A DNA stretch of 61,752 nucleotides, from positions 1 to 61,752 of the forward strand of contig NZ_SIJB01000031.1 in assembly GCF_009910845.1 (NCBI RefSeq), read 5' to 3'. How positions within the stretch are numbered: the first letter of the stretch is position 1; each line of letters opens with the position of its first letter. Below the pieces are notes generated by a model. That model saw only the letters and a program-made list of their open reading frames with translations. It was not told the origin of the DNA and did not search any database. This DNA is from Chengkuizengella marina. Lineage in GTDB: Bacteria > Bacillota > Bacilli > Paenibacillales > KCTC-33759. Positions 31,637 to 43,118 of this stretch are shown here, in pieces. The position numbers were made by a program, and so were the translations under genes.

Positions 31637-31888
31637 ATGTCTTATGAAAAAGTAACGCAGGCTAATCGTTTATCGATAGGCACAAAGCAGACTTTAAAAG
31701 TGGTCGAACGTGGCAGTGCCACGGAAGTATACGTAGCGAAAGATGCAGATCCAAAAGTGACGGCCAAAGTAATTGTGCTTTGTAAGGATATGAACGTTAA
31801 CATTATTTATGTAGACTCAATGAAACAGCTTGGAAAAGCTTGTGGAATTGAAGTTGGTGCTGCTGTAGCAGCCGTAATAAACGACTAA
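31637..31888 (+). CDS. ybxF: L7Ae-family ribosome-associated protein (YbxF)
   Basis: Members of this L7Ae/L30e family bind kink-turn RNA; YbxF of Bacillus associates with ribosomes. The 83-aa product shows the family core KVIVLCKDMNVNIIYVDSMK and GIEVGAAVA. Purine-rich TGGAGG lies before the ATG. It sits between rpoC and rpsL as in Bacillus. Its precise cellular task is not established. Confidence 0.93.
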   Translation: MSYEKVTQANRLSIGTKQTLKVVERGSATEVYVAKDADPKVTAKVIVLCKDMNVNIIYVDSMKQLGKACGIEVGAAVAAVIND

Positions 31889-31894
31889 TACTAT

Positions 31895-31947
31895 GTTTTT
31901 GTTTGCCTTTGGTTTTACTAATTGATAGACCAAGGGCGGACAAAAAC
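31895..31947 (+). repeat. 19-bp perfect (G·U allowing) hairpin between ybxF and rpsL
   Basis: The arm at 31895-31913 (GTTTTTGTTTGCCTTTGGT) pairs along its whole length with 31929-31947 (ACCAAGGGCGGACAAAAAC), using three G·U pairs, around a 15-base loop. No clean T-run follows, so it is not a typical terminator. It may be a ribosomal-protein binding site or an RNase III processing stem; neither is proven. Confidence 0.7.
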
Positions 31948-32034
31948 ATTTCCTTTGTTCATTTTTGAACCACCTGGATCTGTGGACATAACAATCAATA
32001 TTTCCAGTTACTATTTTAGGAAGGAGGTGCGGGA

Positions 32035-32448
32035 ATGCCAACAATTAATCAATTAGTTAGAAAAGGACGTCAAGCAAAAGTTGTAAAATCAACATCACCT
32101 GCTTTACAGAAAGGGTATAATGCGCTAAGAAGAGAAGAAACTAATCTAAGTGCACCTCAAAAACGTGGAGTTTGTACGCGTGTAGGAACGATGACACCGA
32201 AAAAACCAAACTCAGCCTTGAGAAAGTATGCTCGTGTACGTCTTACAAATCGTATTGAGGTTACTGCTTATATACCTGGTATTGGTCACAACTTACAGGA
32301 GCACAGTGTTGTTTTAGTGCGCGGTGGTAGAGTTAAAGATCTTCCGGGGGTTCGTTATCATATTGTTCGTGGTGCTTTAGATACAGCAGGTGTTAACGAT
32401 CGTAAACAGGGAAGATCAAAATACGGTGCTAAAAGACCGAAATCATAA
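32035..32448 (+). CDS. rpsL: 30S ribosomal protein S12
   Basis: S12 lies at the decoding centre. The 137-aa product contains [19 protein letters not shown] and [11 protein letters not shown]; lysines are kept at both positions where streptomycin-resistance changes occur, so it is the susceptible type. GGAAGGAGGTG precedes the ATG. It is followed by rpsG, fusA and tuf, the classical str operon. Confidence 0.99.
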   Translation: MPTINQLVRKGRQAKVVKSTSPALQKGYNALRREETNLSAPQKRGVCTRVGTMTPKKPNSALRKYARVRLTNRIEVTAYIPGIGHNLQEHSVVLVRGGRVKDLPGVRYHIVRGALDTAGVNDRKQGRSKYGAKRPKS

Positions 32449-32490
32449 TTATATCACATCAAAAGAAACTACTTGGAAAGGAGGATGACC

Positions 32491-32961
32491 ATGCCTCGTA
32501 AAGGACCTGTAACTCGTAGAGATGTATTACCTGATCCTATATATAGCAGTAAGCTTGTAACAAGATTAATCAATAGAATTATGATTGATGGTAAAAAAGG
32601 TGTTGCCCAGTCAATTTTATATAATGCATTTGACATTGTTAAAGATCGTACTGGTAACGATCCAATGGAAGTTTTTGAGCAAGCAATCAAAAACATCATG
32701 CCAGTTCTAGAAGTTAAAGCTCGTCGTGTTGGTGGATCAAACTATCAAGTACCGATAGAAGTGAAGCCTGAGCGACGTACTGCATTAGGACTACGTTGGT
32801 TAGTAAATTATTCACGTCTTCGCGGAGAAAAAACAATGGAAGAGCGTTTAGCTGCTGAAATTATGGATGCTAGTAACAATACTGGTGCTTCAGTGAAGAA
32901 ACGTGAAGATACTCATAAAATGGCGGAAGCAAATAAAGCATTTGCTCACTATCGCTGGTAA
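32491..32961 (+). CDS. rpsG: 30S ribosomal protein S7
   Basis: S7 nucleates assembly of the 30S head. It begins [16 protein letters not shown] and has the 156-aa length of the family. ATG 32491 sits 6-7 bases after AAAGGAGGAT; the open frame upstream would place that site inside the gene. [14 protein letters not shown] is the rRNA-binding signature. S7 is the translational regulator of the str operon in E. coli; no homologous site is evident here. Confidence 0.98.
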   Translation: MPRKGPVTRRDVLPDPIYSSKLVTRLINRIMIDGKKGVAQSILYNAFDIVKDRTGNDPMEVFEQAIKNIMPVLEVKARRVGGSNYQVPIEVKPERRTALGLRWLVNYSRLRGEKTMEERLAAEIMDASNNTGASVKKREDTHKMAEANKAFAHYRW

Positions 32962-32994
32962 TATTAATATGAACTTATGAAAGGAGATTATATA

Positions 32995-35070
32995 ATGACT
33001 AGAGAATTCTCCTTAAAAGATACACGTAATATTGGGATCATGGCACATATTGATGCTGGTAAAACCACTACTACAGAACGTATATTGTTTTACACTGGTC
33101 GTACTCACAAAATTGGTGAGGTTCACGAAGGTGGAGCGACAATGGACTGGATGGAACAGGAGCAGGAGCGCGGTATTACAATTACCTCTGCTGCTACAAC
33201 AGCTCAGTGGAAAGATCACCGCATTAACATCATTGATACCCCGGGACACGTTGACTTTACTGTTGAGGTAGAACGTTCCCTTCGTGTATTGGATGGAGCA
33301 GTTGGTGTATTTTGTGCAAAAGGTGGAGTTGAACCACAATCTGAAACCGTTTGGCGTCAGGCTGACCGCTATAAAGTTCCACGTATAGCATATGTGAACA
33401 AAATGGACATCATTGGTGCTGATTTTGAAGGTGCCGTTGCACAAATGCGTGAAAGACTTCAAGCAAATGCAGTACCTATTCAATTCCCAATTGGTGCAGA
33501 AGATCATTTTCAAGGGTTTGTAGATCTCATTGAAAATGTAGCTTGGATCTATAAAGATGATTTAGGTAAAGAGATTGAGAAATCAGAAATACCTGCAGAC
33601 TTAACAGATAAAGTAGAAGAGCTTCGTACGGAAATGATTGAAAAAATCTCCGAGCTAGATGAAGAATTGATGATGAAATACTTAGAGGGAGAAGAAACTA
33701 CAGTTGAAGAGCTAAAAGCAGCCCTTCGAAAAGGTGTAGTAGATGTTCAAATCACACCAGTACTTTGTGGTTCTTCCTATAAGAACAAAGGAGTTCAAGC
33801 AGTTTTAGATGCAGTTGTTGACTATCTACCTGCTCCTATCGATGTTCCTGCTATTAGTGGGGAGCTAGAAGACGGTACAGAAGTTGTTAGAAAGTCTTCT
33901 GATGAAGAACCTTTCTCTGCACTTGCATTTAAGATTATGACTGACCCGTTTGTTGGTAAGTTGACGTTCTTCCGTGTGTATTCAGGAACATTGGATTCAG
34001 GTTCATATGTTTTAAATACGACAAAAGGAAAACGTGAAAGAGTTGGGCGTATCTTGATGATGCATGCAAACAGTAGAGAAGAAGTAGGCACTGTTTATGC
34101 AGGAGATATTGCAGCAGCTGTTGGTTTAAAAGATACTACTACAGGAGATACATTAAGTGATGAGAAGAGTCCAGTTATTCTGGAATCTATGACGTTCCCT
34201 GATCCAGTTATCTCAGTAGCAATTGAGCCAAAAACGAAATCTGACCAAGATAAAATGGGTATCGCATTAGCTAAATTAGCTGAGGAAGATCCTACTTTTA
34301 AAACAGAAACGGATGAGGAAACAGGTCAAACGATCATTAAAGGAATGGGTGAACTTCACCTTGAAATTATCGTAGATCGTCTTATGCGTGAGTTTAAAGT
34401 AGAAGCGAATGTAGGTAAACCGCAGGTTGCTTATAGAGAAACATTTAAAACTGCGGCAAAAGTTGAAGGGAAATTTGTACGTCAATCTGGTGGTCGTGGA
34501 CAATTTGGTCACGTGTGGGTTGAATTTACTCCACTTGAACCAGGTGAAGGTTTTGTATTTGAAAACAAAATTGTCGGTGGGGTAGTTCCAAGAGAATATA
34601 TTCCTGCAGTTCAAAACGGTATCGAAGAATCTATGCAAAGTGGTGTGCTAGCTGGTTATCCACTTGTTGATGTAAAGGCTACTTTATTTGATGGCTCGTA
34701 CCATGATGTCGATTCAAGTGAAATGGCATTTAAAATTGCAGGTTCCATGGCATTAAAAGGAGCAAAAGGAAAGTGTGACCCTGTTATCCTAGAACCACTC
34801 TTTAAGGTCGAAGTTACTGTACCTGAAGAATATATGGGTGATATTATGGGTGATGTAAGCTCTCGTCGTGGACGTGTAGAAGGTATGGATACACGTGCTG
34901 GTGCACAAGTAATCCGCGCTAAAGTACCTTTATCTGAAATGTTTGGATATTCCACAACACTACGTTCTAAGACACAAGGTCGTGGAACTTACTCTATGGA
35001 ATTATCTCATTATGAAGAAGTACCTAAGTCTATAGCAGAAGAAATTGCTGCTAAAAACCAAGGTGCATAA
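32995..35070 (+). CDS. fusA: Elongation factor G
   Basis: EF-G drives translocation with GTP hydrolysis. G1 is [14 protein letters not shown]3 is DTPGHVDF and G4 is NKMD. Domains II to V follow in the usual order, with the domain IV tip near [11 protein letters not shown]. It has 691 aa. Start at ATG 32995 has GGAG upstream; the extended frame is not needed. Clear EF-G rather than RRF-independent paralogues or TetM-type protectors, from its location and length. Confidence 0.99.
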   Translation: MTREFSLKDTRNIGIMAHIDAGKTTTTERILFYTGRTHKIGEVHEGGATMDWMEQEQERGITITSAATTAQWKDHRINIIDTPGHVDFTVEVERSLRVLDGAVGVFCAKGGVEPQSETVWRQADRYKVPRIAYVNKMDIIGADFEGAVAQMRERLQANAVPIQFPIGAEDHFQGFVDLIENVAWIYKDDLGKEIEKSEIPADLTDKVEELRTEMIEKISELDEELMMKYLEGEETTVEELKAALRKGVVDVQITPVLCGSSYKNKGVQAVLDAVVDYLPAPIDVPAISGELEDGTEVVRKSSDEEPFSALAFKIMTDPFVGKLTFFRVYSGTLDSGSYVLNTTKGKRERVGRILMMHANSREEVGTVYAGDIAAAVGLKDTTTGDTLSDEKSPVILESMTFPDPVISVAIEPKTKSDQDKMGIALAKLAEEDPTFKTETDEETGQTIIKGMGELHLEIIVDRLMREFKVEANVGKPQVAYRETFKTAAKVEGKFVRQSGGRGQFGHVWVEFTPLEPGEGFVFENKIVGGVVPREYIPAVQNGIEESMQSGVLAGYPLVDVKATLFDGSYHDVDSSEMAFKIAGSMALKGAKGKCDPVILEPLFKVEVTVPEEYMGDIMGDVSSRRGRVEGMDTRAGAQVIRAKVPLSEMFGYSTTLRSKTQGRGTYSMELSHYEEVPKSIAEEIAAKNQGA

Positions 35071-35117
35071 TAAATATAAATAAATATTATTGAATGATTT
35101 GAGGAGGAAAATTTAAA

Positions 35118-36311
35118 ATGGCTAAAGCTAAATTTGAACGTAATAAACCACATTTAAATGTTGGTACTATTGGTCACGTTGACCATGGTAAAACTACTTT
35201 AACAGCAGCGATCACTACTGTATTAACTAAAACTTACGGTGGAGGAGAAGCTCAAGCATTTGATCAAATTGATAATGCTCCTGAGGAAAGAGAACGCGGT
35301 ATTACAATCGCAACTTCCCACGTTGAGTATGAGTCTGAAAATCGTCACTATGCACATGTAGATTGCCCTGGACATGCTGACTATGTTAAAAACATGATCA
35401 CTGGAGCAGCACAAATGGATGGAGCGATTCTTGTTGTATCTGCAGCAGACGGTCCAATGCCGCAAACTCGTGAGCACATCTTACTTTCACGTCAAGTTGG
35501 CGTACCTTACATTGTAGTATTCATGAACAAATGTGATATGGTTGAAGATGAAGAGTTATTAGAGTTAGTAGAGATGGAAATTCGTGATCTATTAAACGAA
35601 TACGAATTCCCTGGTGACGATACTCCAATCGTTCAAGGATCTGCATTAAAAGCTTTAGAAGATCCAGATGGTGAGTACGGACAAAAAATCATTGAATTAT
35701 TTAAAATCATTGATGAGTATGTTCCAGAACCTGAACGTCAAACTGACAAACCTTTCTTAATGCCTGTTGAGGATGTATTCTCAATTACAGGTCGTGGTAC
35801 AGTTGCTACTGGTCGTGTTGAGCGTGGTACTGTAACTGTAGGTGAAGAAATTGAAATCGTAGGTATCGAAGAAGAAACTAAGAAAACTACGGTTACTGGT
35901 GTTGAAATGTTTAGAAAACTTCTTGACTCAGCTCAAGCAGGTGACAATATTGGAGCATTGCTTCGTGGTGTTGATCGTGCTGACATTGTTCGTGGTCAAG
36001 TATTAGCTAAACCTGGATCCGTTAATCCACACACAAAGTTTACTGCTCAAGTATATGTATTAACTAAAGAAGAAGGTGGACGTCATAAGCCATTCTTTAC
36101 TGGATACCGTCCTCAATTCTACTTCCGTACAACTGACGTAACTGGTATCATTGAACTTCCAGAAGGTACTGAAATGGTTATGCCTGGTGACAACATTACT
36201 GTAACAGTTGAATTAATTAACCCAATCGCAATCGAAGAAGGTACTCGCTTCGCGATTCGTGAGGGCGGACGTACAGTAGGTGCTGGTGCGGTAGCAACGA
36301 TCGAAAAGTAA
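35118..36311 (+). CDS. tuf: Elongation factor Tu
   Basis: EF-Tu delivers aminoacyl-tRNA to the ribosome. G1 [10 protein letters not shown]3 DCPGHADY and G4 NKCDM are seen in domain I, and domains II and III are complete. Length is 397 aa. GGAGGAAAA precedes the ATG. Its ending [15 protein letters not shown] is standard. A strong terminator follows, closing the str operon. Confidence 0.99.
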   Translation: MAKAKFERNKPHLNVGTIGHVDHGKTTLTAAITTVLTKTYGGGEAQAFDQIDNAPEERERGITIATSHVEYESENRHYAHVDCPGHADYVKNMITGAAQMDGAILVVSAADGPMPQTREHILLSRQVGVPYIVVFMNKCDMVEDEELLELVEMEIRDLLNEYEFPGDDTPIVQGSALKALEDPDGEYGQKIIELFKIIDEYVPEPERQTDKPFLMPVEDVFSITGRGTVATGRVERGTVTVGEEIEIVGIEEETKKTTVTGVEMFRKLLDSAQAGDNIGALLRGVDRADIVRGQVLAKPGSVNPHTKFTAQVYVLTKEEGGRHKPFFTGYRPQFYFRTTDVTGIIELPEGTEMVMPGDNITVTVELINPIAIEEGTRFAIREGGRTVGAGAVATIEK

Positions 36312-36333
36312 TAAAAAATATTCTTTTAGATCT

Positions 36334-36366
36334 AAGTCCTTGTCATAATTGACAAGGACTTTTTTC
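36334..36366 (+). terminator. Terminator after tuf
   Basis: AAGTCCTTGTCA pairs perfectly with TGACAAGGACTT around a TAAT loop, followed by Ts. Confidence 0.95.
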
Positions 36367-36449
36367 TATCATTCTTTTAGAAAAGTTTTAAAAATATGAT
36401 GGTAGAAAGAATAAAATTTCATTTTTCTAGATATATTAAAAGATTTTAC

Positions 36450-36478
36450 TTGCAATTTGTATGTATATTTTATATAAT
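36450..36478 (+). promoter_or_regulatory. Promoter of the S10 ribosomal supercluster
   Basis: TTGCAA at 36450-36455 and a perfect TATAAT at 36473-36478 are 17 bases apart, 139 bp before rpsJ. It probably drives most genes through the alpha operon. Confidence 0.85.
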
Positions 36479-36484
36479 ATTGGA

Positions 36485-36612
36485 GTTGGTCTGCGACAGT
36501 GCGATGATGTGAGAGGTTGCTGACACACACGGCTCCTTTGCCATGAGTCATGTGTTAGGATATTTTCACGGAGTAGGTCCGATTAAAAATTTGGGCGATA
36601 GAAGGAGGGAAT
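36485..36612 (+). promoter_or_regulatory. S10 operon leader RNA
   Basis: A two-tier hairpin forms from CTGACACA (36520-36527) with TGTGTTAG (36551-36558), capped by GGCTC with GAGTC. The GGTTGCTGACACAC…TTTGCCATG pattern is familiar from Firmicutes S10 leaders. A near repeat (GGAGTTGGTCTG at 36482 and GGAGTAGGTCCG at 36571) flanks it. In E. coli the analogous leader is bound by L4, but its structure is different, so the ligand here is open. Confidence 0.65.
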
Positions 36613-36616
36613 TTGA

Positions 36617-36925
<309 letters not shown>

Positions 36926-36964
36926 TATTAAACGTAACTTTACATTTAGAAACGAGGTGTCAAA

Positions 36965-37591
36965 ATGACTGCGAAAGGTATCTTAGGTAAGAAATTAGGT
37001 ATGACTCAAGTTTTCACACCAGAAGGGATCGTAATCCCTGTAACTGTTGTTGAAGCTGGGCCAAACGTAGTTCTTCAAAAGAAGGATCTTGAAACGGATG
37101 GGTACGAAGCGATCCAACTTGGTTTCGGAGATAAAAAAGAAAATAACGCAATTAAACCTGAAAAGGGTCATGCGAAAAAAGCAAACGCAACACCTAAGCG
37201 CTACGTGAAAGAATTTCGCGGAATTAATTCAAGCGAATATGAAGTAGGGCAAGAAGTGAAAGCAGACATATTTGCTGAAGGTGAGTTTGTTGATGTTACA
37301 GGAACTTCAAAGGGTAAAGGGTTTCAAGGTGCTATCAAAAGACATGGACAGCGAATAGGTCCTAAGAGTCACGGGTCTCATTATCATCGTAAGCCAGGTT
37401 CAATGGGTGCCATTGTAAATCGTGTATTTAAAGGAAAAAAATTACCTGGACACATGGGTTCAGAAACTGTGACTTTGCAAAATCTTGAAGTAGTTAAAGT
37501 GGATGCTGAAAAGAACATTCTTTTAGTAAAAGGATCAATTCCTGGTGCTAAAAATAGTTTTGTAAGAGTTCAAGCATCTGTTAAAAAATAG
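36965..37591 (+). CDS. rplC: 50S ribosomal protein L3
   Basis: L3 is an early-assembly protein whose extension approaches the peptidyl transferase centre. [17 protein letters not shown] starts the 208-aa product, and the extension [13 protein letters not shown] is conserved. The start at ATG 36965 follows CGAGGTG. It precedes rplD in standard order. Confidence 0.98.
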   Translation: MTAKGILGKKLGMTQVFTPEGIVIPVTVVEAGPNVVLQKKDLETDGYEAIQLGFGDKKENNAIKPEKGHAKKANATPKRYVKEFRGINSSEYEVGQEVKADIFAEGEFVDVTGTSKGKGFQGAIKRHGQRIGPKSHGSHYHRKPGSMGAIVNRVFKGKKLPGHMGSETVTLQNLEVVKVDAEKNILLVKGSIPGAKNSFVRVQASVKK

Positions 37592-37618
37592 AGGGTATGC
37601 AGAAAGGAGGATTTCATA

Positions 37619-38242
37619 ATGCCAAAGGTTGCCTTATATGATGTGAATGGCTCACAAGTAGGTGATGTAGAATTATTAGATGCAGTGTTTGGGATTGAAC
37701 CAAACAAGCATGTTCTTCATCAAGCTGTAGTGATGCAACAAGCATCTTTACGTCAAGGAACTCACAAAGTAAAAGGACGTTCTGAAGTGCGTGGTGGCGG
37801 ACGCAAACCATGGAAACAAAAAGGAACGGGTAGAGCACGTCAAGGTACGATCAGAGCACCTCAATGGAAAGGTGGCGGTGTTGTATTTGGACCAACACCA
37901 AGAAGCTATGCTACTAAATTACCTAAAAAGGTACGTCGTTTAGCTATCAAATCTGCACTTTCTTCAAAAGTGATTTCTAATGAAATTATCGTATTAGATC
38001 AATTAGTATTGGAACAACCAAAAACAAAACAATTCGCTTCTATTTTAAATAAATTAAAAGTTGAACGTAAAGCACTAGTAGTTGGATTGGATACTGATAA
38101 TAATGCAGCGTTATCCGCTCGCAATATTCCAGGTATTAAATTCATTGCTGCTGATGGTATTAATGTTTTGGACGTTCTGGCTTATGATAATTTAATTATT
38201 ACTAAAGAAGCTGTTGAGAAAGTAGAGGAGGTGCTTGCGTAA
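37619..38242 (+). CDS. rplD: 50S ribosomal protein L4
   Basis: L4 lines the exit tunnel and is the S10-operon regulator in enterobacteria. The long loop [20 protein letters not shown] is intact, with no insertion or loss of the kind linked to macrolide resistance. It has 207 aa. AAAGGAGGAT precedes the ATG. Its stop overlaps the rplW start as TAATG, suggesting coupled translation. Confidence 0.98.
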   Translation: MPKVALYDVNGSQVGDVELLDAVFGIEPNKHVLHQAVVMQQASLRQGTHKVKGRSEVRGGGRKPWKQKGTGRARQGTIRAPQWKGGGVVFGPTPRSYATKLPKKVRRLAIKSALSSKVISNEIIVLDQLVLEQPKTKQFASILNKLKVERKALVVGLDTDNNAALSARNIPGIKFIAADGINVLDVLAYDNLIITKEAVEKVEEVLA

Positions 38243-38532
38243 TGAAATATGCTCACGATATTATCAAGCGCCCTATCGTTACTGAACGTTCTAGCGATAT
38301 GATGGCAGACAATAAATACGTTTTTGAAGTAGATTTACGTGCGAATAAAACGGAAATCAAACAGGCTGTTGAGGAAGTATTCAAAGTGAAAGTCGTGAAA
38401 GTTAACACGATTAGAATGCCTAAAAAACCTAAAACTTATGGGCGTCACAGAGGATATACATCCGAATGGAAAAAAGCGATCATCACTTTAAGTGATGACA
38501 GCAAACCATTGGAGTATTTTGAAACTGTATAA
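38242..38532 (+). CDS. rplW: 50S ribosomal protein L23
   Basis: L23 sits at the tunnel exit and docks trigger factor and SRP. The 96-aa product has the conserved IKRPIVTERS start and the loop KKPKTYGRHRGYTSEWKKA. It overlaps rplD by one base and has AGAGGAGG inside the end of rplD. Confidence 0.98.
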   Translation: MKYAHDIIKRPIVTERSSDMMADNKYVFEVDLRANKTEIKQAVEEVFKVKVVKVNTIRMPKKPKTYGRHRGYTSEWKKAIITLSDDSKPLEYFETV

Positions 38533-38565
38533 GAAATCTTTTTACGTAAGGAGGGAAAATGCAAA

Positions 38566-39399
38566 ATGCCGATTAAAAAATATAAACCGACGAGTCCAGC
38601 TCGACGTGGGATGTCCGTTTCTACATTTGAAGAAATTACAACATTAGAACCGGAAAAATCCTTACTTGCTCCTTTGAGCAAAAAGGCTGGTCGTAACAAT
38701 CAAGGGAAAATCACTACTAGACATCATGGTGGTGGACATAAGAGAAAATATCGAATCATTGACTTTAAACGTTTGAAAGACGGAATACCAGGACGCGTTG
38801 CTACAATCGAATATGATCCAAACCGTTCTGCTAATATCGCGCTTATCCATTACTTAGATGGAGAAAAACGTTACATTTTAGCTCCTAAAGGTTTAACTGT
38901 AGGTACTGAAATTGTGTCTGGTCCTGATGCAGATATTAAAGTAGGAAATACGCTACCACTTGAAAATATACCTGTAGGTACAGTGATTCACAACATTGAG
39001 TTACAACCAGGTAAAGGTGGACAATTAGTTCGTGCTGCTGGAACAGAAGCTCAATTGTTAGGTAAAGAAGAACAATACGTCATCATTCGTTTAACATCAG
39101 GGGAAGTAAGAAAAATTCTTAAAACTTGCCGCGCTACAATAGGTACTGTTGGTAACGAAGATCATGAACTTATAAACATTGGTAAAGCGGGTCGTACACG
39201 TTGGTTAGGTAAAAGACCTACTGTTCGTGGATCTGTTATGAATCCGAATGACCATCCACACGGTGGTGGTGAAGGTAAATCACCAATCGGACGTAAGTCT
39301 CCAATGTCACCATGGGGTAAACCAACATTGGGTTACAAAACTCGTAACAAAAACAAAGCTTCAGATCAATATATTGTTCGTAGACGTAAGCAGAAATAA
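38566..39399 (+). CDS. rplB: 50S ribosomal protein L2
   Basis: L2 is needed for subunit joining and peptidyl transfer. It has 277 aa. The signature near the C-terminus, [18 protein letters not shown], contains the conserved histidine region. It starts at ATG 38566 ([11 protein letters not shown]) after AAGGAGGG; an ATG seven bases earlier is out of frame. Confidence 0.99.
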   Translation: MPIKKYKPTSPARRGMSVSTFEEITTLEPEKSLLAPLSKKAGRNNQGKITTRHHGGGHKRKYRIIDFKRLKDGIPGRVATIEYDPNRSANIALIHYLDGEKRYILAPKGLTVGTEIVSGPDADIKVGNTLPLENIPVGTVIHNIELQPGKGGQLVRAAGTEAQLLGKEEQYVIIRLTSGEVRKILKTCRATIGTVGNEDHELINIGKAGRTRWLGKRPTVRGSVMNPNDHPHGGGEGKSPIGRKSPMSPWGKPTLGYKTRNKNKASDQYIVRRRKQK

Positions 39400-39423
39400 T
39401 TTTGCAGGAAGGGAGGATCATAA

Positions 39424-39702
39424 ATGGGACGCAGCTTAAAAAAAGGGCCATTTGTAGATGAGTACTTATTGAAGAAAGTTGAAGAAGCCGATCAATCAAA
39501 GAAAAAAGTAGTCATTAAAACTTGGTCTCGCCGCTCAACGATTTTTCCGCAATTTGTTGGTCAGACATTTGGCGTGTATGATGGTCGTAAACATGTTCCG
39601 GTTTATGTGACTGAGGATATGGTTGGACATAAATTAGGTGAATTTGCTCCAACTCGTACTTTTAAAGGTCATGATGATGATAAGAAAACAGGAAAAAGAT
39701 AA
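39424..39702 (+). CDS. rpsS: 30S ribosomal protein S19
   Basis: S19 is located in the 30S head and touches S13 and tRNA. Product of 92 aa beginning [15 protein letters not shown], with the conserved [26 protein letters not shown] precedes the ATG, 24 bp behind rplB. Confidence 0.98.
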   Translation: MGRSLKKGPFVDEYLLKKVEEADQSKKKVVIKTWSRRSTIFPQFVGQTFGVYDGRKHVPVYVTEDMVGHKLGEFAPTRTFKGHDDDKKTGKR

Positions 39703-39750
39703 ATAAATCTATAAAAAATTGAACATTGTTTGAGAGGAGGTTTTACTTCC

Positions 39751-40089
39751 ATGCAAGCAAAAGCACAAGCGAAATATATTCGTATTGCTCCTCGTAAAGT
39801 TAAGTTGGTTATTGACTTAATTCGTGGGAAGGAAGTTGGTGAAGCGATTTCTATCTTAAGACATACACCAAAAGCATCTTCACCAGTTATTGAAAAAGTC
39901 TTAAACTCAGCTATTGCAAATGCAGAGCACAATTATGAAATGGATCCAAATAGCTTGGTAGTTAGCGAAGCATATGTTAATGCAGGTCCAATCATGAAAA
40001 GATTCAGACCACGTGCAATGGGACGTGCGTCTCGTATAAATAAACGTACTAGCCACATCACATTAGTGGTTACTGAAAATAAATCATAA
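39751..40089 (+). CDS. rplV: 50S ribosomal protein L22
   Basis: L22 extends a beta hairpin into the exit tunnel. I start it at ATG 39751 ([16 protein letters not shown]) because AGAGGAGG at 39733-39740 fits that codon; the TTG at 39730 would put it within the gene. The hairpin segment [18 protein letters not shown] is unaltered. Length is 112 aa. Confidence 0.97.
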   Translation: MQAKAQAKYIRIAPRKVKLVIDLIRGKEVGEAISILRHTPKASSPVIEKVLNSAIANAEHNYEMDPNSLVVSEAYVNAGPIMKRFRPRAMGRASRINKRTSHITLVVTENKS

Positions 40090-40102
40090 GGAGGGATGAC
40101 GT

Positions 40103-40765
40103 GTGGGACAAAAGGTAAGCCCAATCGGCTTAAGAGTCGGAGTAATCAGAGACTGGGAATCCAAATGGTACGCTGATAAAGAGTATGGTGATTATCTAGT
40201 AGAAGACGTGAAAATTCGTGATTATTTAAAACAAAAATTACAAGATTCTGCCGTTTCTCATTTCGATATTGAACGTGCTGCAAATCGAGTAAACATAACA
40301 ATTCACACTGCAAAACCTGGTATGGTTATTGGTAAAGGTGGATCTGAAGTAGAAAATCTTCGTAACCAAATTACAAAGTTAACGAATAAAAAAGTTCACA
40401 TTAATATTACAGAAATTAAAAACCCAGATGTTGTAGCAACACTAGTTGCTGAAAATATTGCACAACAACTAGAACGTCGTGTTTCTTTCCGTCGTGCAAT
40501 GAAACAAGCGATCCAAAGATCAATGCGTTCAGGCGCAAAAGGAATTAAAACAATGGTCAGCGGACGTCTTGGTGGTGCTGAAATCGCTAGAAGTGAAGGG
40601 TATAGTGAAGGAACTGTTCCTCTTCATACTCTACGTGCGGATATCGATTATGGTACTGCTGAAGCACATACAACATATGGTCGTCTTGGAGTAAAGGTTT
40701 GGATCTATCGTGGTGAAGTTTTACCAGCTGCGAAGAAAAGAGCTTCTCAGGAAGGAGGCAACTAA
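40103..40765 (+). CDS. rpsC: 30S ribosomal protein S3
   Basis: S3 forms the mRNA entry site and has helicase activity there. It starts with GTG 40103 ([13 protein letters not shown]). The KH domain motif [13 protein letters not shown] is near residue 75, and the C-terminal domain includes [13 protein letters not shown]. It is 220 aa. Overlapping AAGGAGGG ends the previous gene. Confidence 0.98.
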   Translation: MGQKVSPIGLRVGVIRDWESKWYADKEYGDYLVEDVKIRDYLKQKLQDSAVSHFDIERAANRVNITIHTAKPGMVIGKGGSEVENLRNQITKLTNKKVHINITEIKNPDVVATLVAENIAQQLERRVSFRRAMKQAIQRSMRSGAKGIKTMVSGRLGGAEIARSEGYSEGTVPLHTLRADIDYGTAEAHTTYGRLGVKVWIYRGEVLPAAKKRASQEGGN

Positions 40766-40767
40766 TC

Positions 40768-41202
40768 ATGTTAATGCCTAAACGTACAAAACATCGTAAA
40801 GAGCATCGCGGTTCTCTAAAGGGTCGTGCAAAAGGTGGTACTGAAGTTGCTTTCGGTGAATATGGTATTCAAGCAACAACAGCTTGTTGGATAACAAACC
40901 GTCAAATTGAAGCAGCTCGTATTGCAATGACACGTTATATGAAACGTGGTGGTAAAGTATGGATCAAAATTTTCCCTGCTAAGCCGATTACTGCTAAACC
41001 TTTAGAAGTTCGTATGGGTAGTGGTAAAGGTAACGTTGAGAAATGGGTTGCCGTTGTTAAACCTGGTAAGGTATTATTTGAAATTGCTGGTGTGGAAGAG
41101 GAAGTTGCTCGCGAAGCTTTGAGACTTGCTTCTCACAAATTACCTTGTAAAACAACTTTTGTTAAACGCAAAGAAACGGGTGGTGAAGTAAATGAAAGCT
41201 AA
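40768..41202 (+). CDS. rplP: 50S ribosomal protein L16
   Basis: L16 positions tRNA near the A site. The 144-aa protein begins [15 protein letters not shown] and has the conserved [18 protein letters not shown] and [15 protein letters not shown] 40768 is 9 bases after GGAGG; the ATG at 40774 is too far. It overlaps rpmC by 11 bp. Confidence 0.98.
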   Translation: MLMPKRTKHRKEHRGSLKGRAKGGTEVAFGEYGIQATTACWITNRQIEAARIAMTRYMKRGGKVWIKIFPAKPITAKPLEVRMGSGKGNVEKWVAVVKPGKVLFEIAGVEEEVAREALRLASHKLPCKTTFVKRKETGGEVNES

Positions 41203-41389
41203 TGATTTTCGTAACTTAACCACTGCTGAAATAGAGCAAAAAATAACAGGTTTTAAAGAAGAGCTTTTTAATCTTCGTTTTCAAATGGCTACTGGTCAAC
41301 TTGATAACCCTGGACAAATAAGAATCGTGCGCAAAGCAATTGCACGCGCTAAAACGGTTTTAAGAGAAAGAGAACTTGGGATAAATTAA
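41192..41389 (+). CDS. rpmC: 50S ribosomal protein L29
   Basis: L29 is a small helical protein at the tunnel exit. Its 65 aa show [19 protein letters not shown], the family signature. It begins inside the end of rplP, where GGTGGTG serves as ribosome site, implying coupled translation. Confidence 0.97.
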   Translation: MKANDFRNLTTAEIEQKITGFKEELFNLRFQMATGQLDNPGQIRIVRKAIARAKTVLRERELGIN

Positions 41390-41433
41390 AGCAGTGAAAA
41401 GCTGCATGATATATCCAGAGAGGAGGGCACTGA

Positions 41434-41697
41434 ATGAGTGAACGTAATGAACGCAGAGTCCAAATTGGTAAAGTAGTCAGCGATAAAATGGACAAAACAG
41501 TTGTTGTTGCTGTGGAAACTTATAAAAAACACTCTCTTTATCATAAAAGAATAAAGTATACTAAAAAATTCAAAGCGCATGATGAGAACAATGAAGCAAA
41601 AATCGGTGATACGGTTAGAATCATGGAGACTCGTCCGCTATCAAAAGATAAGCGCTGGAGATTAGTAGAAATTACTGAAAAAGCTGTAATTATATAA
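41434..41697 (+). CDS. rpsQ: 30S ribosomal protein S17
   Basis: S17 is a primary 16S rRNA binder. The 87-aa OB-fold protein contains [20 protein letters not shown] and the signature [27 protein letters not shown] precedes the ATG. Confidence 0.98.
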   Translation: MSERNERRVQIGKVVSDKMDKTVVVAVETYKKHSLYHKRIKYTKKFKAHDENNEAKIGDTVRIMETRPLSKDKRWRLVEITEKAVII

Positions 41698-41728
41698 GCA
41701 AGTATGATAGACGGAAGGAGGGACTAAC

Positions 41729-42097
41729 ATGATCCAAGCATTTACTCGCTTAAAAGGCGCTGACAACTCTGGTGCAAAGGAATTAATGTGTATTCGAGTG
41801 TTAGGTGGTACTGGACGTCGTACAGCTAACATCGGAGATATGATCGTCTGTTCAGTGAAACAAGCAACGCCAGGTGGAGTTGTCAAAAAAGGTGATGTCG
41901 TTAGAGCCGTTATAGTTCGTACTAAACGAGGATCTAGACGTAATGATGGTTCATATATTACTTTTGATGAAAATGCTGCAGTTATTATTAAAGATGACAA
42001 GACTCCGAGAGGAACACGTATCTTTGGTCCTGTAGCACGTGAACTTCGTGATCGGAATTACATGAAGATTGTATCTCTAGCTCCAGAAGTAATTTAA
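41729..42097 (+). CDS. rplN: 50S ribosomal protein L14
   Basis: L14 lies at the subunit interface and is the target of the silencing factor RsfS. The 122-aa product starts [19 protein letters not shown] and contains [22 protein letters not shown] precedes the ATG. Confidence 0.98.
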   Translation: MIQAFTRLKGADNSGAKELMCIRVLGGTGRRTANIGDMIVCSVKQATPGGVVKKGDVVRAVIVRTKRGSRRNDGSYITFDENAAVIIKDDKTPRGTRIFGPVARELRDRNYMKIVSLAPEVI

Positions 42098-42136
42098 TGA
42101 AAATAGCTTTTAAAAGCCAGGAGGTGTAAAGAAGAG

Positions 42137-42487
42137 ATGCCAAAGCCAAAAAAATTAGAAAGTCATAACAATAAATTACACGTAAAAAAAGAAGACACAG
42201 TTATTGTTATCTCTGGTAAAGATAAAGGTAAAAAAGGTCGCATCATTCAAGCTTTACCTAGACAAAACAAAGTACTTGTTGAAGGGGTAAACTTGATAAA
42301 AAAACATGCAAGACCAACTCAAGATAATCCACAAGGTGGTATTATCACACAAGAGGCTCCCATTCATGTATCAAACGTGATGTTGGCAGATCCTAAGAGC
42401 GGAAAACCAACTCGTATTGGTTATAAAGTGTTGGACAATGGGAAAAAGGTTCGTGTGGCAAAGAAATCAGGTCAAGTGATTGACTAA
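42137..42487 (+). CDS. rplX: 50S ribosomal protein L24
   Basis: L24 initiates 50S assembly. The KOW motif is seen as [20 protein letters not shown] near residue 23, followed by [13 protein letters not shown]. At 116 aa it is a little longer than the Bacillus protein through a short N-terminal extension ([13 protein letters not shown]). AGGAGGTG precedes the ATG. Confidence 0.97.
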   Translation: MPKPKKLESHNNKLHVKKEDTVIVISGKDKGKKGRIIQALPRQNKVLVEGVNLIKKHARPTQDNPQGGIITQEAPIHVSNVMLADPKSGKPTRIGYKVLDNGKKVRVAKKSGQVID

Positions 42488-42516
42488 TTGTTTGTAGGAA
42501 GGAGGTTAAAACAATT

Positions 42517-43059
42517 ATGGCAGCTAGATTAAAGGATCGTTATTTAAACGAAATAACACCGTCTTTAATTCAAAAATTTAACTATACTACAGTGATGCAG
42601 GTTCCAAAAATTGAGAAAATCGTTGTCAATATGGGTGTTGGAGAAGCGATCTCTAATTCAAAAGTTTTAGATTCAGCTGTTGAGGATTTACAAACGATTA
42701 CAGGTCAAAAACCAGTAATTACAAAAGCAAAAAAATCAATTGCAGGATTTAAACTTCGTGAGGGAATGCCTATTGGAGTTAAAGTAACTCTTCGCGGCGA
42801 TCGTATGTATCACTTTTTAGATAAATTAGTTAATGTTACTTTACCTCGTGTACGTGACTTCCGTGGTGTATCTAAAAAGTCATTTGATGGTAGAGGAAAC
42901 TATACTTTAGGACTAAAAGAGCAAATCATATTCCCTGAGATTGAATATGATCAAATTGATAAAGTACGCGGTATGGATATTGTAGTTGTAACTACAGCCA
43001 ATACTGATGAAGAAGCTAGAGAATTACTAGCACAAGTGGGAATGCCTTTTGCAAAATAA
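42517..43059 (+). CDS. rplE: 50S ribosomal protein L5
   Basis: L5 binds 5S rRNA and contacts P-site tRNA. It has 180 aa, with the signature [18 protein letters not shown] and the loop [25 protein letters not shown] lies before the ATG. Next comes the zinc-type S14. Confidence 0.98.
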   Translation: MAARLKDRYLNEITPSLIQKFNYTTVMQVPKIEKIVVNMGVGEAISNSKVLDSAVEDLQTITGQKPVITKAKKSIAGFKLREGMPIGVKVTLRGDRMYHFLDKLVNVTLPRVRDFRGVSKKSFDGRGNYTLGLKEQIIFPEIEYDQIDKVRGMDIVVVTTANTDEEARELLAQVGMPFAK

Positions 43060-43118
43060 AGGAACCACATATAAAAATCGGATTGCTTAGAAGAATCCAA
43101 TATCGGAGGTGTATACAA

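Noticed and set aside
33013-33513. 166-codon minus-strand frame inside fusA
   Set aside because: Antisense to conserved EF-G domain I; composition is cysteine/asparagine-rich noise.
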